Assembly: GCA_947589055.1 (NCBI GenBank)
Contig: CANPZL010000007.1
Coordinates: forward strand, 1-64,000
Length of the DNA: 64,000 nucleotides
Reading direction: 5' to 3'
Source of the DNA: an uncultured Lachnospiraceae bacterium
Lineage (GTDB): Bacteria > Bacillota > Clostridia > Lachnospirales > Lachnospiraceae
The stretch's first letter is position 1; each line of letters starts with the position of its first letter. The translations under genes were made by a program, and so were the position numbers. Under the pieces are notes generated by a model. It did not search any database. It saw nothing but the letters and a program-made list of their open reading frames with translations, and was not told the DNA's origin. This document shows positions 40,311-49,817 of the stretch, in pieces.

Positions 40311-41819
40311 CTAACTGATATAAATCAACGGGATCCTTACTGTAAACGTAGTACCCTCTCCCGGCTTACTATATAGCTTAATGGCACCTTTATGCAGTAA
40401 GATTGCATTTCGGGTAATGGACAGCCCCAGTCCGTTTCCTCCGGTTTCCCTGGAACGTGCCTTATCTACCCGATAAAACCGTTCAAATACCTGTTCCTGA
40501 CAATCCTCCGGGATACCTACACCGGAATCTGCTATCTTTACATAGAAAAATTTATGATCCGCATCCAGAGTGACCTGAACCCAGCCGCCATCCACATTAT
40601 ACTTGACTGCATTTTCGATCAGGTTCGTAAACGCCAGAGACAGTTTTACCTCATCAATTTCGGCGACTACCTCCCGCACGCTTTCAAAAACCACTTCGAT
40701 ATTCCGTTTCGCTGCGATCGGACGGATTCGCTTTAGCAACAGTTCCAGCAGCTCATTGATCTTTACCGCTTCAATATTCAGATTCAATGCCTGCTTATCC
40801 AGCCGCACCAATGTCAGCAGATCCGTAATGATCTTATTTTCCCGGTCGATTTCATCTGCAATATCCGTCATGAATTCCCGGTACATTTCCGCAGGTACAT
40901 CCTCCTGCACCAATAGAGAATCTGCCAAAACCTTCATGGAGGTAATCGGTGTTTTCAATTCATGGGATACATTTGATACAAATTCCTGTCTGGAGTTTTC
41001 CAGAGTTTGAATCTTTCCCAGTATCTGATTGAAGGTATCTATTACGTCCGTGATCTCCGTATTTCCTTCTACTTCTAATGGCTCGTCCAAATGTCCTTCT
41101 GAGACATATTGGAGCTTTCGGTTCAGAACCTTTAAGGGACGGGGAAGGACAAAAGCCAGAAGCAGGGAAAAAATCAGGGCAATAAAACTAAACAGAGCAT
41201 ACCATGTGCGTCCCTGCGCCTTCATATAGGTATCCGTTTCCTGTAAATCTCGAATCGATACCATGCAGATAATCACCCCCTGCGCCTTCTTCTGTTCCTC
41301 TGTGCCTTCTGCATTACTCCGGGTGGAAGAAGTAGAAGGTTCAATAGTAGAAGTAACCGTTGAGGAATCCAGAATCGGAACCATGATTTCCACATATTGA
41401 TTCATAATCTTTGTGCTGTTAGGCGTTTTTCCCAGCATAATATCATGGACATCGTTGGACATCATATATTTATCCTGTTCAATGGTATATGTATCCTTAA
41501 TGATGCGGTATTCGGAATCCACGATAATGATTCTTCCCTCCAGCACATTTGCCAGCTGGTCGATCTCTGTATTTAAATTATCTGTCGCATTCGAAATCAT
41601 GAAATCATTTAATAGCACTTGGGCTGCCAAAATGTTGCACTGGCTCTGAATCTGTGAAATCCTGAATCGCAAGGACTGATTGTGATAAGAGGTCTGCAGA
41701 ATCAGACCGGATATCACCATCATAATGAACATCGTTAGAAAACATGAAATAAATATGATAAATCGAAAGCTCTTTAGTTGTCGCAGCAGCAGCTTACCCT
41801 TGGAAATAATAGCCAACAC
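40311..41819 (-). CDS. Sensor histidine kinase, WalK/PhoR-like
   Basis: Membrane histidine kinase of 502 residues. Two membrane helices (about 20-42 and 208-226) flank an extracellular sensor with a Ser/Thr-rich loop near residues 155-175. HAMP follows, then HisKA with the phosphoacceptor in VSNVSHELKTPITSMK, and HATPase_c boxes NLIENAVKYN, DSGVGIP and GNGLGLSI. The start is GTG 41819, overlapping the regulator by 26 bases; a nearby TTG at 41816 is possible. The WalK-like label comes from architecture; no separate WalH/I genes follow. Confidence 0.9.
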   Translation of the reverse strand: MLAIISKGKLLLRQLKSFRFIIFISCFLTMFIMMVISGLILQTSYHNQSLRFRISQIQSQCNILAAQVLLNDFMISNATDNLNTEIDQLANVLEGRIIIVDSEYRIIKDTYTIEQDKYMMSNDVHDIMLGKTPNSTKIMNQYVEIMVPILDSSTVTSTIEPSTSSTRSNAEGTEEQKKAQGVIICMVSIRDLQETDTYMKAQGRTWYALFSFIALIFSLLLAFVLPRPLKVLNRKLQYVSEGHLDEPLEVEGNTEITDVIDTFNQILGKIQTLENSRQEFVSNVSHELKTPITSMKVLADSLLVQEDVPAEMYREFMTDIADEIDRENKIITDLLTLVRLDKQALNLNIEAVKINELLELLLKRIRPIAAKRNIEVVFESVREVVAEIDEVKLSLAFTNLIENAVKYNVDGGWVQVTLDADHKFFYVKIADSGVGIPEDCQEQVFERFYRVDKARSRETGGNGLGLSITRNAILLHKGAIKLYSKPGEGTTFTVRIPLIYIS

Positions 41820-42480
41820 CCCACTTCGTATGAATGTATTTCGGCTCTCCCGGATTGGTTTCTACTTTTTCCCGCAGACGCCGGATATGCACATCAACGG
41901 TTCTTACATCACCGGGATATTCGCTTCCCCAAATGGTATTCAGCAAGACCTCTCTGGAATATACCTTATTCGGGTGGAATACTAACAGCTCCAGCATATC
42001 AAATTCCTTAGCGGTCAGGTTGATCTCTTTCCCTTCGATATAAACCCGCCTGCTGTCACAATCCATACTTAAGTCCCCTACGGTAATCTTGCTGGCTTTC
42101 TCCTGAACGGCTTCCTTCTTACTGTTCCGGCGCATGATTGCCTTCATTCTGGCCTTTACCTCCAGAATATTAAAAGGCTTTGTGATATAATCATCTGCGC
42201 CATATTCCAGCCCCAGAATCTTATCCATATCCTCGCCTTTTGCAGTCAACATAATGATGGGTACATTTGAAAACTCCCGAATCTGCTGGCATACCTCCAG
42301 TCCCGTTAGTTTCGGCAGCATAATGTCTAAAAGCACCATATCATATTCCGTCTTTTTCGCCAATTCCAGAGCCTCTTCTCCGTCGTAGGCACAGTCCACC
42401 TGCATATCGTCCTGCTCCAGACTGAATTTGATTCCTTTTACAATCAGCTTTTCGTCATCTACTACCAGTACCCTTTTCAT
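41794..42480 (-). CDS. OmpR-family response regulator, WalR/PhoP-like
   Basis: A receiver with all canonical residues (VVDDEK acidic pair, phosphoacceptor in LLDIMLPKLTG near residue 53, TAKG, Lys in YITKPF) is followed by an OmpR winged helix (LTAKEFDMLELLVFHPNKVYSREVLLNTIWG, then DVRTVDVHIRRLREK). At 228 residues it is complete. It lies 8 bases after comEA and overlaps the kinase gene. Contrast this intact receiver with the degenerate one in Spo0A at 49.8 kb. Confidence 0.93.
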   Translation of the reverse strand: MKRVLVVDDEKLIVKGIKFSLEQDDMQVDCAYDGEEALELAKKTEYDMVLLDIMLPKLTGLEVCQQIREFSNVPIIMLTAKGEDMDKILGLEYGADDYITKPFNILEVKARMKAIMRRNSKKEAVQEKASKITVGDLSMDCDSRRVYIEGKEINLTAKEFDMLELLVFHPNKVYSREVLLNTIWGSEYPGDVRTVDVHIRRLREKVETNPGEPKYIHTKWGVGYYFQG

Positions 42481-42488
42481 AATTCACC

Positions 42489-43106
42489 TCATTCAACCGT
42501 AATATAATTCTGTATATTTTGAAATACCCCTTCTTTTATGCCAGGAATATTCATCAGTTCTTCTATCGTTGAAAATCTGCCCTGCGTTTCTCGATATTCT
42601 ATGATCCGTTCTGCCTTGGAGGTTCCGATTCCCGGTAACGTCATCAATTCCTCTTTTGTTGCACGGTTGATCGAGATCCGACCATCTGCTCCTCCCCCAT
42701 AGGCTTGCGTTTCCGTTAAAAGCACTTCTCCTGCCGCCGGTATATAAATCTTACATCCGTCCGTCACCTGTTCCGCCTGATTTACCGCACAGTCGTCTGC
42801 GTCCTCCAGCAGCCCGCCTGCCAGCTCAATAACGTCACAGATCCGGCTTCCCGGATCCAATGTGTAGACGCCGGGGGTTTGTACCTGCCCGCATATATAC
42901 ACATATAATTTTTCCGGTTTGGCTTCTGCTTCCTCCGCTTGCGTAACCGGCTCTGATTCCTCCGGATTTTCACTAAGCATCTCTGGTTCGACAGCTTCAG
43001 AATCCCCCAGCGGATAAATCTCTCCCGGATTCCGACAACTGGTCAGACACAAGGAAAAGCCAAGAATCCAGATACAGCGTTTTACAATGTAATACAATCT
43101 ATGCAA
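42489..43106 (-). CDS. comEA: ComEA-like DNA-binding competence protein (SLBB + helix-hairpin-helix)
   Basis: Exported DNA receptor for uptake. The N-terminal signal (WILGFSLCLTSC) ends in a cysteine that could be a lipobox, then comes an acidic linker (about 35-65). An SLBB domain follows (VYICGQVQTPGVYTLDPGSRICDVIELAGG), then two HhH motifs (INRATKEELMTLPGIGTSKAERIIEYR and IEELMNIPGIKEGVFQNIQNYI). The start is TTG behind AGAGGT. Pairing with comEC in the same operon supports a DNA-uptake role. Confidence 0.9.
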   Translation of the reverse strand: MHRLYYIVKRCIWILGFSLCLTSCRNPGEIYPLGDSEAVEPEMLSENPEESEPVTQAEEAEAKPEKLYVYICGQVQTPGVYTLDPGSRICDVIELAGGLLEDADDCAVNQAEQVTDGCKIYIPAAGEVLLTETQAYGGGADGRISINRATKEELMTLPGIGTSKAERIIEYRETQGRFSTIEELMNIPGIKEGVFQNIQNYITVE

Positions 43107-43154
43107 ATTTTACCTCTTTCTATTACACAGATCATAATAATATCACACGCATTT

Positions 43155-43182
43155 ATTTTACCATAATTCGTCTCTATTACAA
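43155..43182 (-). promoter_or_regulatory. Promoter of the comEA operon
   Basis: On the minus strand TTGTAA (43177-43182), 16 bases and TAAAAT (43155-43160), preceded by TGG as an extended -10. About 50 bases upstream of comEA. Confidence 0.65.
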
Positions 43183-43226
43183 TAGTAAATATGAAAATTT
43201 CTTTTTATCTTATGTTGAAATCAGAC

Positions 43227-43664
43227 CTATTTCCACTTAAAGATAACGATACCAATAATGGCAACGACTACTCCGACCAGCTTGCTCCACTGGAATCCAA
43301 CCTTATCCACTGCAAACCAGCCAAACAGTTCGATCAAGTACGCTACCGTCACTTGGGATACAACAATGAGCAGTACAGCCTGAGCCGGCCCTAACTGATT
43401 CATGCTGAGAATAACCGTCAGGGTAATAAAGGCACCGATCACCCCGCCCAAAAGCATATATTTATGATCGATCTGAAACAGACTTCCAATGTTGCTTTCC
43501 TGCCGCTCCTTAAACAGCCAGACTGCGACACAGATGATGAATCCGGTCAGCTGCACCCAACTGTTTGTCAGCCACGCACTCGTCTGCTTGGTAACGCCCG
43601 TATTAAATACGCCCTGAATACTCATCAATGCTCCGGAAATCAACGCAATAAGAATGCCCCACAT
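43227..43664 (-). CDS. YdcZ-type (DUF606) DMT-superfamily transporter
   Basis: A 145-residue membrane protein with about five hydrophobic segments: MWGILIALISGALMSIQGVFNTGVTK at the N-terminus, and FGWFAVDKVGFQWSKLVGVVVAIIGIVIFKWK at the C-terminus. This matches YdcZ/DUF606 proteins, half-size relatives of drug/metabolite transporters that dimerize. AGGAGG is before the ATG. The substrate is unknown. It appears to be a single-gene unit between the solute-binding protein and the comEA promoter; I see no clear terminator. Confidence 0.85.
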   Translation of the reverse strand: MWGILIALISGALMSIQGVFNTGVTKQTSAWLTNSWVQLTGFIICVAVWLFKERQESNIGSLFQIDHKYMLLGGVIGAFITLTVILSMNQLGPAQAVLLIVVSQVTVAYLIELFGWFAVDKVGFQWSKLVGVVVAIIGIVIFKWK

Positions 43665-43731
43665 AGCTTTGTCCTCCTTTTCGTATTATTGGTAGCATAC
43701 GCAGGATTGCCAAATATATACAGGGCATTTT

Positions 43732-45045
43732 TTATTTTAATCGGGACTGCATGATCTCCTGTAGTCCGTTTAATTCGGCAGTGACATCCTTACCGTTCCA
43801 GATATTTTTAAAGCAGATTTCCGTATAAATCCAGAAATCACCATTCTCTAGCGCCTTCGGCACGGGAACGGTTGCCACATACTGATCATAGATAATACGT
43901 TCATTTCCATCTTCCCGTTCGAGAGATGCACGGGCCGATACCTGATGACTGAATGAAAACTGATTTTCCGCATATTCATAGGAAAGATATGCGGCAAATA
44001 AATTTGCATATTCGGATTGCTTGGTAAAAGGACTTACAAACGCACCATAGGTAATGGAAGGATCTTGAACGGACAATTCCCCGGACAGCGCCGGCACAGG
44101 ACAAAGGGCATAGCTGCTGCCATAGGTTTCCAGTTCACCCGCCACATCCGTTTTCACGATTCCATATACCAAAGTTCCGTTTACAAGCTCTGACTTTACC
44201 TGTTCATAAGTACTGGTATCCACATCCATGGAAAAGTATTCATGAAGCGACTGGTAATAGGTCATATTCTGCACCACCTGAGCATTATTGACATTAAAGA
44301 TCCCATTATCTTCACCATAATCGCCTAAAAGCTCAGCCCCGGTTCCCAAAAACAGATAATCACAAAAGGGATCCGCAATATCCCAACGAAAGATGACTTT
44401 GGAATTCGTCTCGTCCACAAAATTCACTGCAAAATCTGTAATACTTCCAAAGGTTTCCGGCTGTGTGGTTACACTGGTATCATAAATCATCACACAGGTA
44501 TCAAAATATATCGGATAACCATATTCCGTTCCCTCCGAGGTCAACGCCCTTCTGGCAACTTCCGGATAATGCTTTTCCCAGAATCCGTCCGTATACAGAG
44601 AATTTTCCTCCGCCAGTCCCGCCATATGAAGCTTTCGCACCTCATCATTGGAGGCGATAAACAAATCCGGGCCGGTGCCATCAATATTTGCCTGGTTGAT
44701 CGTTTCCAGATAATCTACGTCCCCCACATAACTGCAAAGAACCTCTACCCCGTATCGGTCATGGAAATCTGCCGCCGCCGCTTCATAATAAGGAGCCGCC
44801 TTTTCGTCGTGATACCAGAAAGTCAACTGTATGGGTGCTGCATTTTCATTACCGGTATCCGCTTCCGGACTTATCTGAGCAACGGTTTCCTCAAAGGTTT
44901 CATATGTAGTTTCCGTCGTTGACGGTTCTTCTGTCTTTTGACAGCCTGTCAGTCCAAGGATCAGAACGCCGCATAAAAAGAGCCTTCCAAGTTGTCCTTT
45001 CCGACAGAATGCTTTTCTCATTCTTTTTATCATGTGTTTTCTCAT
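43732..45045 (-). CDS. Extracellular solute-binding lipoprotein, family 1 (sugar-type), orphan
   Basis: A basic N-terminus and signal peptide end in the lipobox LILGLTGCQ. A Thr/Glu-rich linker leads into a family 1 binding-protein fold (PIQLTFWYHDEKAAPYYEAAAADFHDRYGVEVLC; GPDLFIASNDEVRKLHMAGLAEE). I chose ATG 45045 (437 residues); longer starts overlap argB. No permease or ATPase genes lie nearby, so it is an orphan. It follows argB by 20 bases, yet the fold is of sugar-binding type, so a link to arginine is not supported. Confidence 0.82.
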   Translation of the reverse strand: MRKHMIKRMRKAFCRKGQLGRLFLCGVLILGLTGCQKTEEPSTTETTYETFEETVAQISPEADTGNENAAPIQLTFWYHDEKAAPYYEAAAADFHDRYGVEVLCSYVGDVDYLETINQANIDGTGPDLFIASNDEVRKLHMAGLAEENSLYTDGFWEKHYPEVARRALTSEGTEYGYPIYFDTCVMIYDTSVTTQPETFGSITDFAVNFVDETNSKVIFRWDIADPFCDYLFLGTGAELLGDYGEDNGIFNVNNAQVVQNMTYYQSLHEYFSMDVDTSTYEQVKSELVNGTLVYGIVKTDVAGELETYGSSYALCPVPALSGELSVQDPSITYGAFVSPFTKQSEYANLFAAYLSYEYAENQFSFSHQVSARASLEREDGNERIIYDQYVATVPVPKALENGDFWIYTEICFKNIWNGKDVTAELNGLQEIMQSRLK

Positions 45046-45065
45046 GCTTTGTAAAGATTCCTTCC

Positions 45066-45956
45066 TTAAAACAGAGGTTCTTTCAAAATTGCAGTACCGA
45101 TACCTTTTGTAGTAAAGAATTCCAGCAGCAGACAATGTTCCACTCGTCCGTCCAGTACATGGACTCTGGATACTCCGTGATTGATCGCATCAATGCAGTT
45201 TGTGAGCTTAGGCAGCATTCCGCCTCCAACCACGCCTTTTGCGATAAAATTCTCTGCTTCTTCAACCGTCATCTCAGAAATCAAAGTATTTTTGTCAGTC
45301 GGATCCACAAACACGCCTTCTATGTCCGTTAAAAATACCAGTTTTTCCGCTTGGATCGCACGGGCCAAAGCACAGGCAGCATCATCTGCGTTAATATTAT
45401 AAGAGGCAAAATCCTCACCAATTCCGATCGGCGCCACGACCGGTATAAAATCATTTTCCAGCAGTGTATCCAAGATCGAGCTGTCCACACGGGTCACTTC
45501 TCCTACAAACCCAATATCCTTTCCACCCGGCAGCTTTTTGGAGCAGGTCATCATTCCACCGTCTTTGCCACTGATGCCTACCGCTTTCAGCCCCAGACGC
45601 TGCATCATCTGCACCAGCCCCTTATTCACCTTGGAGAGAACCATTTCCGCAACCTCCATAGTATCTGCATCGGTTACCCGAAGCCCGTTGACAAACTGCG
45701 GTTCCTTGCCGGATAAGCGTACCCACTTACTGATCTCTTTTCCTCCGCCATGAACGATGATCGGCTTCATGCCGATAAGCTTTAATAATGCCACGTCCTT
45801 GATAACATTATATTTTAATTCTTCATCCAGCATTGCACTGCCGCCGTATTTGACTACGATTTTCGTACCGCTGAATTTCTGAATAAACGGTAATGCTTCG
45901 ATCAGCGTCTGTGCCTTTATCAGCACCTGATCCATATTGTTTTCTTTATTTATCAT
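45066..45956 (-). CDS. argB: Acetylglutamate kinase ArgB
   Basis: Second step of arginine synthesis, phosphorylating N-acetylglutamate. Motifs: [11 protein letters not shown] near residue 35, [50 protein letters not shown] and [14 protein letters not shown]. The N-terminal helix ([18 protein letters not shown]) is of the kind that supports hexamer formation and arginine inhibition in other ArgB. AGAGGT precedes the ATG. It ends the argC-argJ-argB unit; argD and argF are not in the window. Confidence 0.97.
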   Translation of the reverse strand: MINKENNMDQVLIKAQTLIEALPFIQKFSGTKIVVKYGGSAMLDEELKYNVIKDVALLKLIGMKPIIVHGGGKEISKWVRLSGKEPQFVNGLRVTDADTMEVAEMVLSKVNKGLVQMMQRLGLKAVGISGKDGGMMTCSKKLPGGKDIGFVGEVTRVDSSILDTLLENDFIPVVAPIGIGEDFASYNINADDAACALARAIQAEKLVFLTDIEGVFVDPTDKNTLISEMTVEEAENFIAKGVVGGGMLPKLTNCIDAINHGVSRVHVLDGRVEHCLLLEFFTTKGIGTAILKEPLF

Positions 45957-45985
45957 TTCTTCTACCTCTGTTTTCTTTCTGCTTC

Positions 45986-47218
45986 TTATGAGCGGTAATC
46001 TGCATTGATCTTAACATATTCATAGGTTAAATCACAACCCCATGCGGTAGCAGTTTCCGTACCCTCCTGAACATCAGCCGTAATGGTAACCTTATCCGGC
46101 GAGAGAATCGCTGTCGCCAGTTCTTCATCATAATCCGTTGCGGTTCCATTCTCTACCAGCACCAGACTTCCTTTTTCACTGGATATTCGTATCTCCACCT
46201 GTTCCGGCCGGAAGAAAGCGCCGGAATATCCCATCGCACATAAGATTCTTCCCCAGTTTGCATCCGTACCGAATACAGCCGCTTTCGTAAGATTCGAAGT
46301 AATGATGGACTTTGCCAGCCGTTTTGCATCCTCCTTAGTACCGGCACGAAGTACTGTGGCCTCCAGTAATCTGGTGGCGCCTTCCCCATCTGCCGCAATG
46401 CTTTTGGCAAGAAACGTCATAACGGTCTTCAGCGCCTCATAAAAGCACTCAAAATCCGAATCCCGTTTTGATACCAGTGTGTTTTCCGCCTGTCCGTTTG
46501 CCAAAAGCAGCAGCGAATCGTTGGTAGAGGTATCTCCGTCTACAGATACCATATTGAAAGTCTCCTCGGTCAGTTCTTTTAGGCTTTCCTGCATAAGCTC
46601 TCTGGTGATCATCATATCTGTAGTTATGATTCCAAGCATGGTTCCCATATTGGGGTGTATCATGCCGGAGCCTTTGCACATCCCAGCTATCCTTATCGGC
46701 TTTCCCTGTATGGTAAATTCCAATGCGATTTCCTTTGCATGGGTATCGGTAGTCAAGATTCCTTCCGCTGCTGTATGAGCCGCTTCCGGATCTCGGCTAA
46801 GGCTCCTGCCCAGTTCTTGGATTCCACGACGAATGCTCTCCATCGGGAGCGGTTTTCCGATTACGCCGGTAGACAATACAAGCACCTGTTCCCTTCGTAT
46901 TCCAAGCTCTTTTGCGGTCAGCGCCGCCATTTCCACCGTATCTGCATATCCCTTGCTGCCGGTACAGGCATTGGCAATTCCCGTATTGATCACCACTGCC
47001 TGCGCTGTTCCGCCTTGTTCGATACATTCCGTATCCCAAAGCACCGGTGCCGCTTTAACCAGATTCCGGGTAAACACCCCTGCCGCCGCACAAGGCACCC
47101 GGCTGGCCACCAGTGCCATGTCCGGTTTCGTTCTGCCCGGTTTAATCCCTGCCAATACGCCTGCCGCCTGAAATCCCTTGGGGCTGTTTATTCCTCCTGC
47201 AATTTCCTGTATACTCAT
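45986..47218 (-). CDS. argJ: Ornithine acetyltransferase / N-acetylglutamate synthase ArgJ
   Basis: Recycles the acetyl group from N-acetylornithine to glutamate and may also use acetyl-CoA. Motifs: [24 protein letters not shown] at the N-terminus, TDTHAKEIA, and the autocleavage site [14 protein letters not shown] near residue 195. The residue before the nucleophilic Thr is Gly; many ArgJ have Ala (MATM). Length is 410 residues. The C-terminus [15 protein letters not shown] is conserved. It lies between argC and argB. Confidence 0.97.
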   Translation of the reverse strand: MSIQEIAGGINSPKGFQAAGVLAGIKPGRTKPDMALVASRVPCAAAGVFTRNLVKAAPVLWDTECIEQGGTAQAVVINTGIANACTGSKGYADTVEMAALTAKELGIRREQVLVLSTGVIGKPLPMESIRRGIQELGRSLSRDPEAAHTAAEGILTTDTHAKEIALEFTIQGKPIRIAGMCKGSGMIHPNMGTMLGIITTDMMITRELMQESLKELTEETFNMVSVDGDTSTNDSLLLLANGQAENTLVSKRDSDFECFYEALKTVMTFLAKSIAADGEGATRLLEATVLRAGTKEDAKRLAKSIITSNLTKAAVFGTDANWGRILCAMGYSGAFFRPEQVEIRISSEKGSLVLVENGTATDYDEELATAILSPDKVTITADVQEGTETATAWGCDLTYEYVKINADYRS

Positions 47219-47232
47219 TTTTCCTTCCTTTC

Positions 47233-48273
47233 CTATGGGAACACGGGAACCAGTTCCAGTCCTTCCGTTTCCGGCAGTCCAAACATCAGGTTCATATTCT
47301 GAACTGCCTGACCTGCCGCCCCTTTTCCGATATTATCCAATGCTCCCATAACAACGATTCGGTTTGTCCTGTTATCGAGTTTAAAATTCATATCCACATA
47401 ATTACTTCCTTCCACCCACCTGGTTTCCGGATAGACCTCCGGATCCAGCAGACGGATAAAGTATTCTGCTCCATAATATTTTTCATATGCCGAACGTACC
47501 GCCTCTGCACTGACAGGCTCTGCCAGATTTGCATATCCGGTGATCAGGATTCCACGATTCATCGGCACCAGATGCGGCGTAAAGATTACGTTTAGCTTTT
47601 TCCCGGCCGCATAGCTTAGCTGTTCTTCGATTTCCGGTGTATGCCTATGGCTTAACACCCCGTACGCTTTGATATTTTCATTCACTTCGCAATAGAGGTT
47701 GGCGATCTTTGCGCTTCTTCCCGCCCCGGAGGTGCCGGATTTGGCGTCAATGATAATGGAATCCGGTTGAATGATTCCCTCCTTAACCAGAGGATAGAAG
47801 GCCAAAATGGAACAGGTCGTATAACAGCCCGGATTTGCTACTAATCTTGCGTGTTTTATATCCTTCCGGTTAATCTCACACAAACCATAGACCGCTTCCT
47901 GTAAAAAACGGGGACTTTGATGGCGGATTCCATACCATGCTTCATATACCGCTACGTCTTTCAGGCGAAAGTCTGCGCTGAGATCGATCACCTTTGCCTT
48001 ATTCAAGATCCCTTCGTTTATCAAAGAAGCACACAAACCCTGCGGAGTTGCGGTAAAGATGACATCTACGGTATCCGCTAACGCCTCCATATTGTCATCC
48101 AGACAAACATTCTCTACGATCTGAAACATATTTCCATATACTTGATAATACTTACGGTCAATGTAGCTTTTTGAACCGTACCATACGATTTCCACATCCC
48201 TATGGCCTAAAAGCAGACGGACAAGTTCCTGCCCTGCATAGCCTGTCGCACCGATGATTCCTGCCTTGATCAT
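47233..48273 (-). CDS. argC: N-acetyl-gamma-glutamyl-phosphate reductase ArgC
   Basis: NADPH-dependent reductase of the third arginine step. GIIGATGYAGQELVRLLLGH at the N-terminus is the nucleotide fold; the catalytic Cys is in ANPGCYTTCSIL near residue 148. TPHLVPMNRGILITGYA is conserved in the C-terminal domain. The 346 residues match the family. GAGGAG precedes the ATG. It leads argC-argJ-argB and is divergent from argG, with an ARG box between. Confidence 0.97.
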   Translation of the reverse strand: MIKAGIIGATGYAGQELVRLLLGHRDVEIVWYGSKSYIDRKYYQVYGNMFQIVENVCLDDNMEALADTVDVIFTATPQGLCASLINEGILNKAKVIDLSADFRLKDVAVYEAWYGIRHQSPRFLQEAVYGLCEINRKDIKHARLVANPGCYTTCSILAFYPLVKEGIIQPDSIIIDAKSGTSGAGRSAKIANLYCEVNENIKAYGVLSHRHTPEIEEQLSYAAGKKLNVIFTPHLVPMNRGILITGYANLAEPVSAEAVRSAYEKYYGAEYFIRLLDPEVYPETRWVEGSNYVDMNFKLDNRTNRIVVMGALDNIGKGAAGQAVQNMNLMFGLPETEGLELVPVFP

Positions 48274-48323
48274 GTTCTCCTCTTTTCCGCAGTTTCCGGG
48301 AAATATCCTATTTATATCCAGTC

Positions 48324-48329
48324 ATTATA
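48324..48329 (-). promoter_or_regulatory. argC promoter (-10 element)
   Basis: A perfect TATAAT on the minus strand, 51 bases upstream of argC. The -35 at 17-base spacing is poor (GATTAT), suggesting dependence on context. The ARG box lies about 53 bases upstream of it. Confidence 0.5.
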
Positions 48330-48381
48330 CAACTGCATGGATTCGGATAATCGCTGATAACTGCTTTCCTTTGTTTTTAGT

Positions 48382-48397
48382 ATGAATAATTATTCAT
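48382..48397. promoter_or_regulatory. ARG box (ArgR/AhrC operator) between argC and argG
   Basis: The perfect 16-bp palindrome ATGAATAATTATTCAT matches the arginine-regulator consensus TGAAT-N4-ATTCA. A weaker copy (CATAAATATTCGT, near 48434-48446) lies just upstream of the argG promoter. Together they could repress both divergent units when arginine is plentiful. Confidence 0.85.
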
Positions 48398-48457
48398 TAT
48401 TTTTGGATATTATTCTAACAGCTATCTGTTTTTCATAAATATTCGTTGAAAAACTGC

Positions 48458-48486
48458 TTGCATAATATGCATTATAGTTGTATATT
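48458..48486 (+). promoter_or_regulatory. argG promoter candidate
   Basis: TTGCAT (48458-48463), 17 bases, TATATT (48481-48486). An alternative is TTGAAA at 48446-48451 with CATTAT 18 bases on. Either would place the weaker ARG box at or just upstream of the -35. Confidence 0.5.
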
Positions 48487-48540
48487 TGTAATTAGTCAAT
48501 GGCTAAATTGATATGCTGAACATTTTAAGGAGGATTATTC

Positions 48541-49755
48541 ATGAAAGAGAAAGTCGTACTAGCCTACTCTGGCGGTCTGGATACTACCGCTATCATTCCT
48601 TGGTTAAAGGAAACCTACGATTATGAAGTTATCTGTGTCTGTATCGACGTAGGACAGGAAAGTGAATTAGACGGTTTAGAGGAACGTGCCAAGTTATCCG
48701 GTGCTTCTAAATTATATATCGAAGATGTCGTCGACGAATTCTGTGACGATTATGTCGTTCCTACCGTTATGGCAAACGGTGTCTATGAATATAAGTATCT
48801 GCTTGGTACTTCTATGGCACGTCCGGTGATTGCAAAGCGTCTGGTAGAGATTGCCAGAAAGGAAGGCGCTACCGCCATCTGTCATGGCGCTACCGGCAAA
48901 GGAAACGATCAGGTTCGTTTCGAGCTTACCATTAAAGCGCTTGCTCCGGACTTAAGGATCATTGCCGCATGGAGACAGCCGGAATGGACATTGGATTCCC
49001 GTGAGGCAGAGATTGAATACTGTCGGCAGCATGGCATCGATCTTCCGTTTTCTGCTGATAACAGCTATAGCCGGGACCGGAATCTATGGCATATCAGCCA
49101 TGAGGGCTTGGAGCTGGAATCACCTGCAAATATGCCCAACTATGATCATCTGCTGGTATTAGGCACCTATCCGGAAAAAGCGCCGGAGGAAGGGGAATAC
49201 GTAACCATGACCTTTGAAAAGGGAATTCCGGTAAGCATTAACGGAACGGCCATGAAGGTATCGGATATTATCCGGGAATTAAACCGTTTAGGCGGAAAGC
49301 ATGGTATCGGTATTGTGGATATTGTAGAAAACCGGGTTGTCGGCATGAAATCAAGAGGCGTATATGAAACGCCGGGCGGCACAATCCTGATGGAAGCCCA
49401 TATGCAGTTGGAAGAATTGATTTTAGACCGTGACACGCTGGCATACAAGAAAATAGTAGGCAATAAATTTGCCGACCTTGTGTATGAAGGAAAGTGGTTC
49501 TGTCCGCTTCGGGAAGCATTACAGGCATTTATTGAAAAGACACAGGAACGGGTGACCGGCGAAGTGAAATTCAAGCTTTACAAAGGAAACATCATTAAGG
49601 CTGGTACGACTTCTCCTTACTCCCTGTACAGCGAGGAGCTGGCAAGCTTTACGACCGGCGACCTTTACGACCATAAGGATGCGGAAGGTTTTATCAATCT
49701 GTTTGGTTTATCAATGAAGGTTCGTGCTATGTTAGACGCTAAGCGGGAACAATAG
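48541..49755 (+). CDS. argG: Argininosuccinate synthase ArgG
   Basis: ATP-dependent ligase joining citrulline and aspartate. The PP-loop [15 protein letters not shown] is at residues 8-22; [15 protein letters not shown] and the C-terminal [17 protein letters not shown] segment (here [17 protein letters not shown]) are typical. Length is 404 residues. A strong AAGGAGG precedes the ATG. It is on the opposite strand from argCJB and argH, and ends at a strong hairpin shared with spo0A. Confidence 0.97.
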   Translation: MKEKVVLAYSGGLDTTAIIPWLKETYDYEVICVCIDVGQESELDGLEERAKLSGASKLYIEDVVDEFCDDYVVPTVMANGVYEYKYLLGTSMARPVIAKRLVEIARKEGATAICHGATGKGNDQVRFELTIKALAPDLRIIAAWRQPEWTLDSREAEIEYCRQHGIDLPFSADNSYSRDRNLWHISHEGLELESPANMPNYDHLLVLGTYPEKAPEEGEYVTMTFEKGIPVSINGTAMKVSDIIRELNRLGGKHGIGIVDIVENRVVGMKSRGVYETPGGTILMEAHMQLEELILDRDTLAYKKIVGNKFADLVYEGKWFCPLREALQAFIEKTQERVTGEVKFKLYKGNIIKAGTTSPYSLYSEELASFTTGDLYDHKDAEGFINLFGLSMKVRAMLDAKREQ

Positions 49756-49766
49756 AAATTCAAAAG

Positions 49767-49803
49767 ATGGCACAGTCCTGTATTCAAGACTGTGCCATTT
49801 TTA
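49767..49803 (+). terminator. Terminator between convergent argG and spo0A
   Basis: An 11-bp perfect stem (ATGGCACAGTC/GACTGTGCCAT) with a 10-base loop, then TTTTT on the plus strand. The minus side has a shorter T-rich run, so it may also serve spo0A. Confidence 0.92.
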
Positions 49804-49817
49804 TGTCCAGTATGTTC

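Noticed and set aside
43732..45045. Solute-binding protein as part of an arginine transporter
   Set aside because: It follows argB, but its fold features are of the sugar-binding family 1 type and no permease or ATPase is nearby.
45986..47218. ArgJ with Gly before the cleavage Thr as an inactive enzyme
   Set aside because: The nucleophilic Thr and surrounding motif are intact, and I believe Gly at this position occurs in other clostridial ArgJ, so loss of function is not supported.
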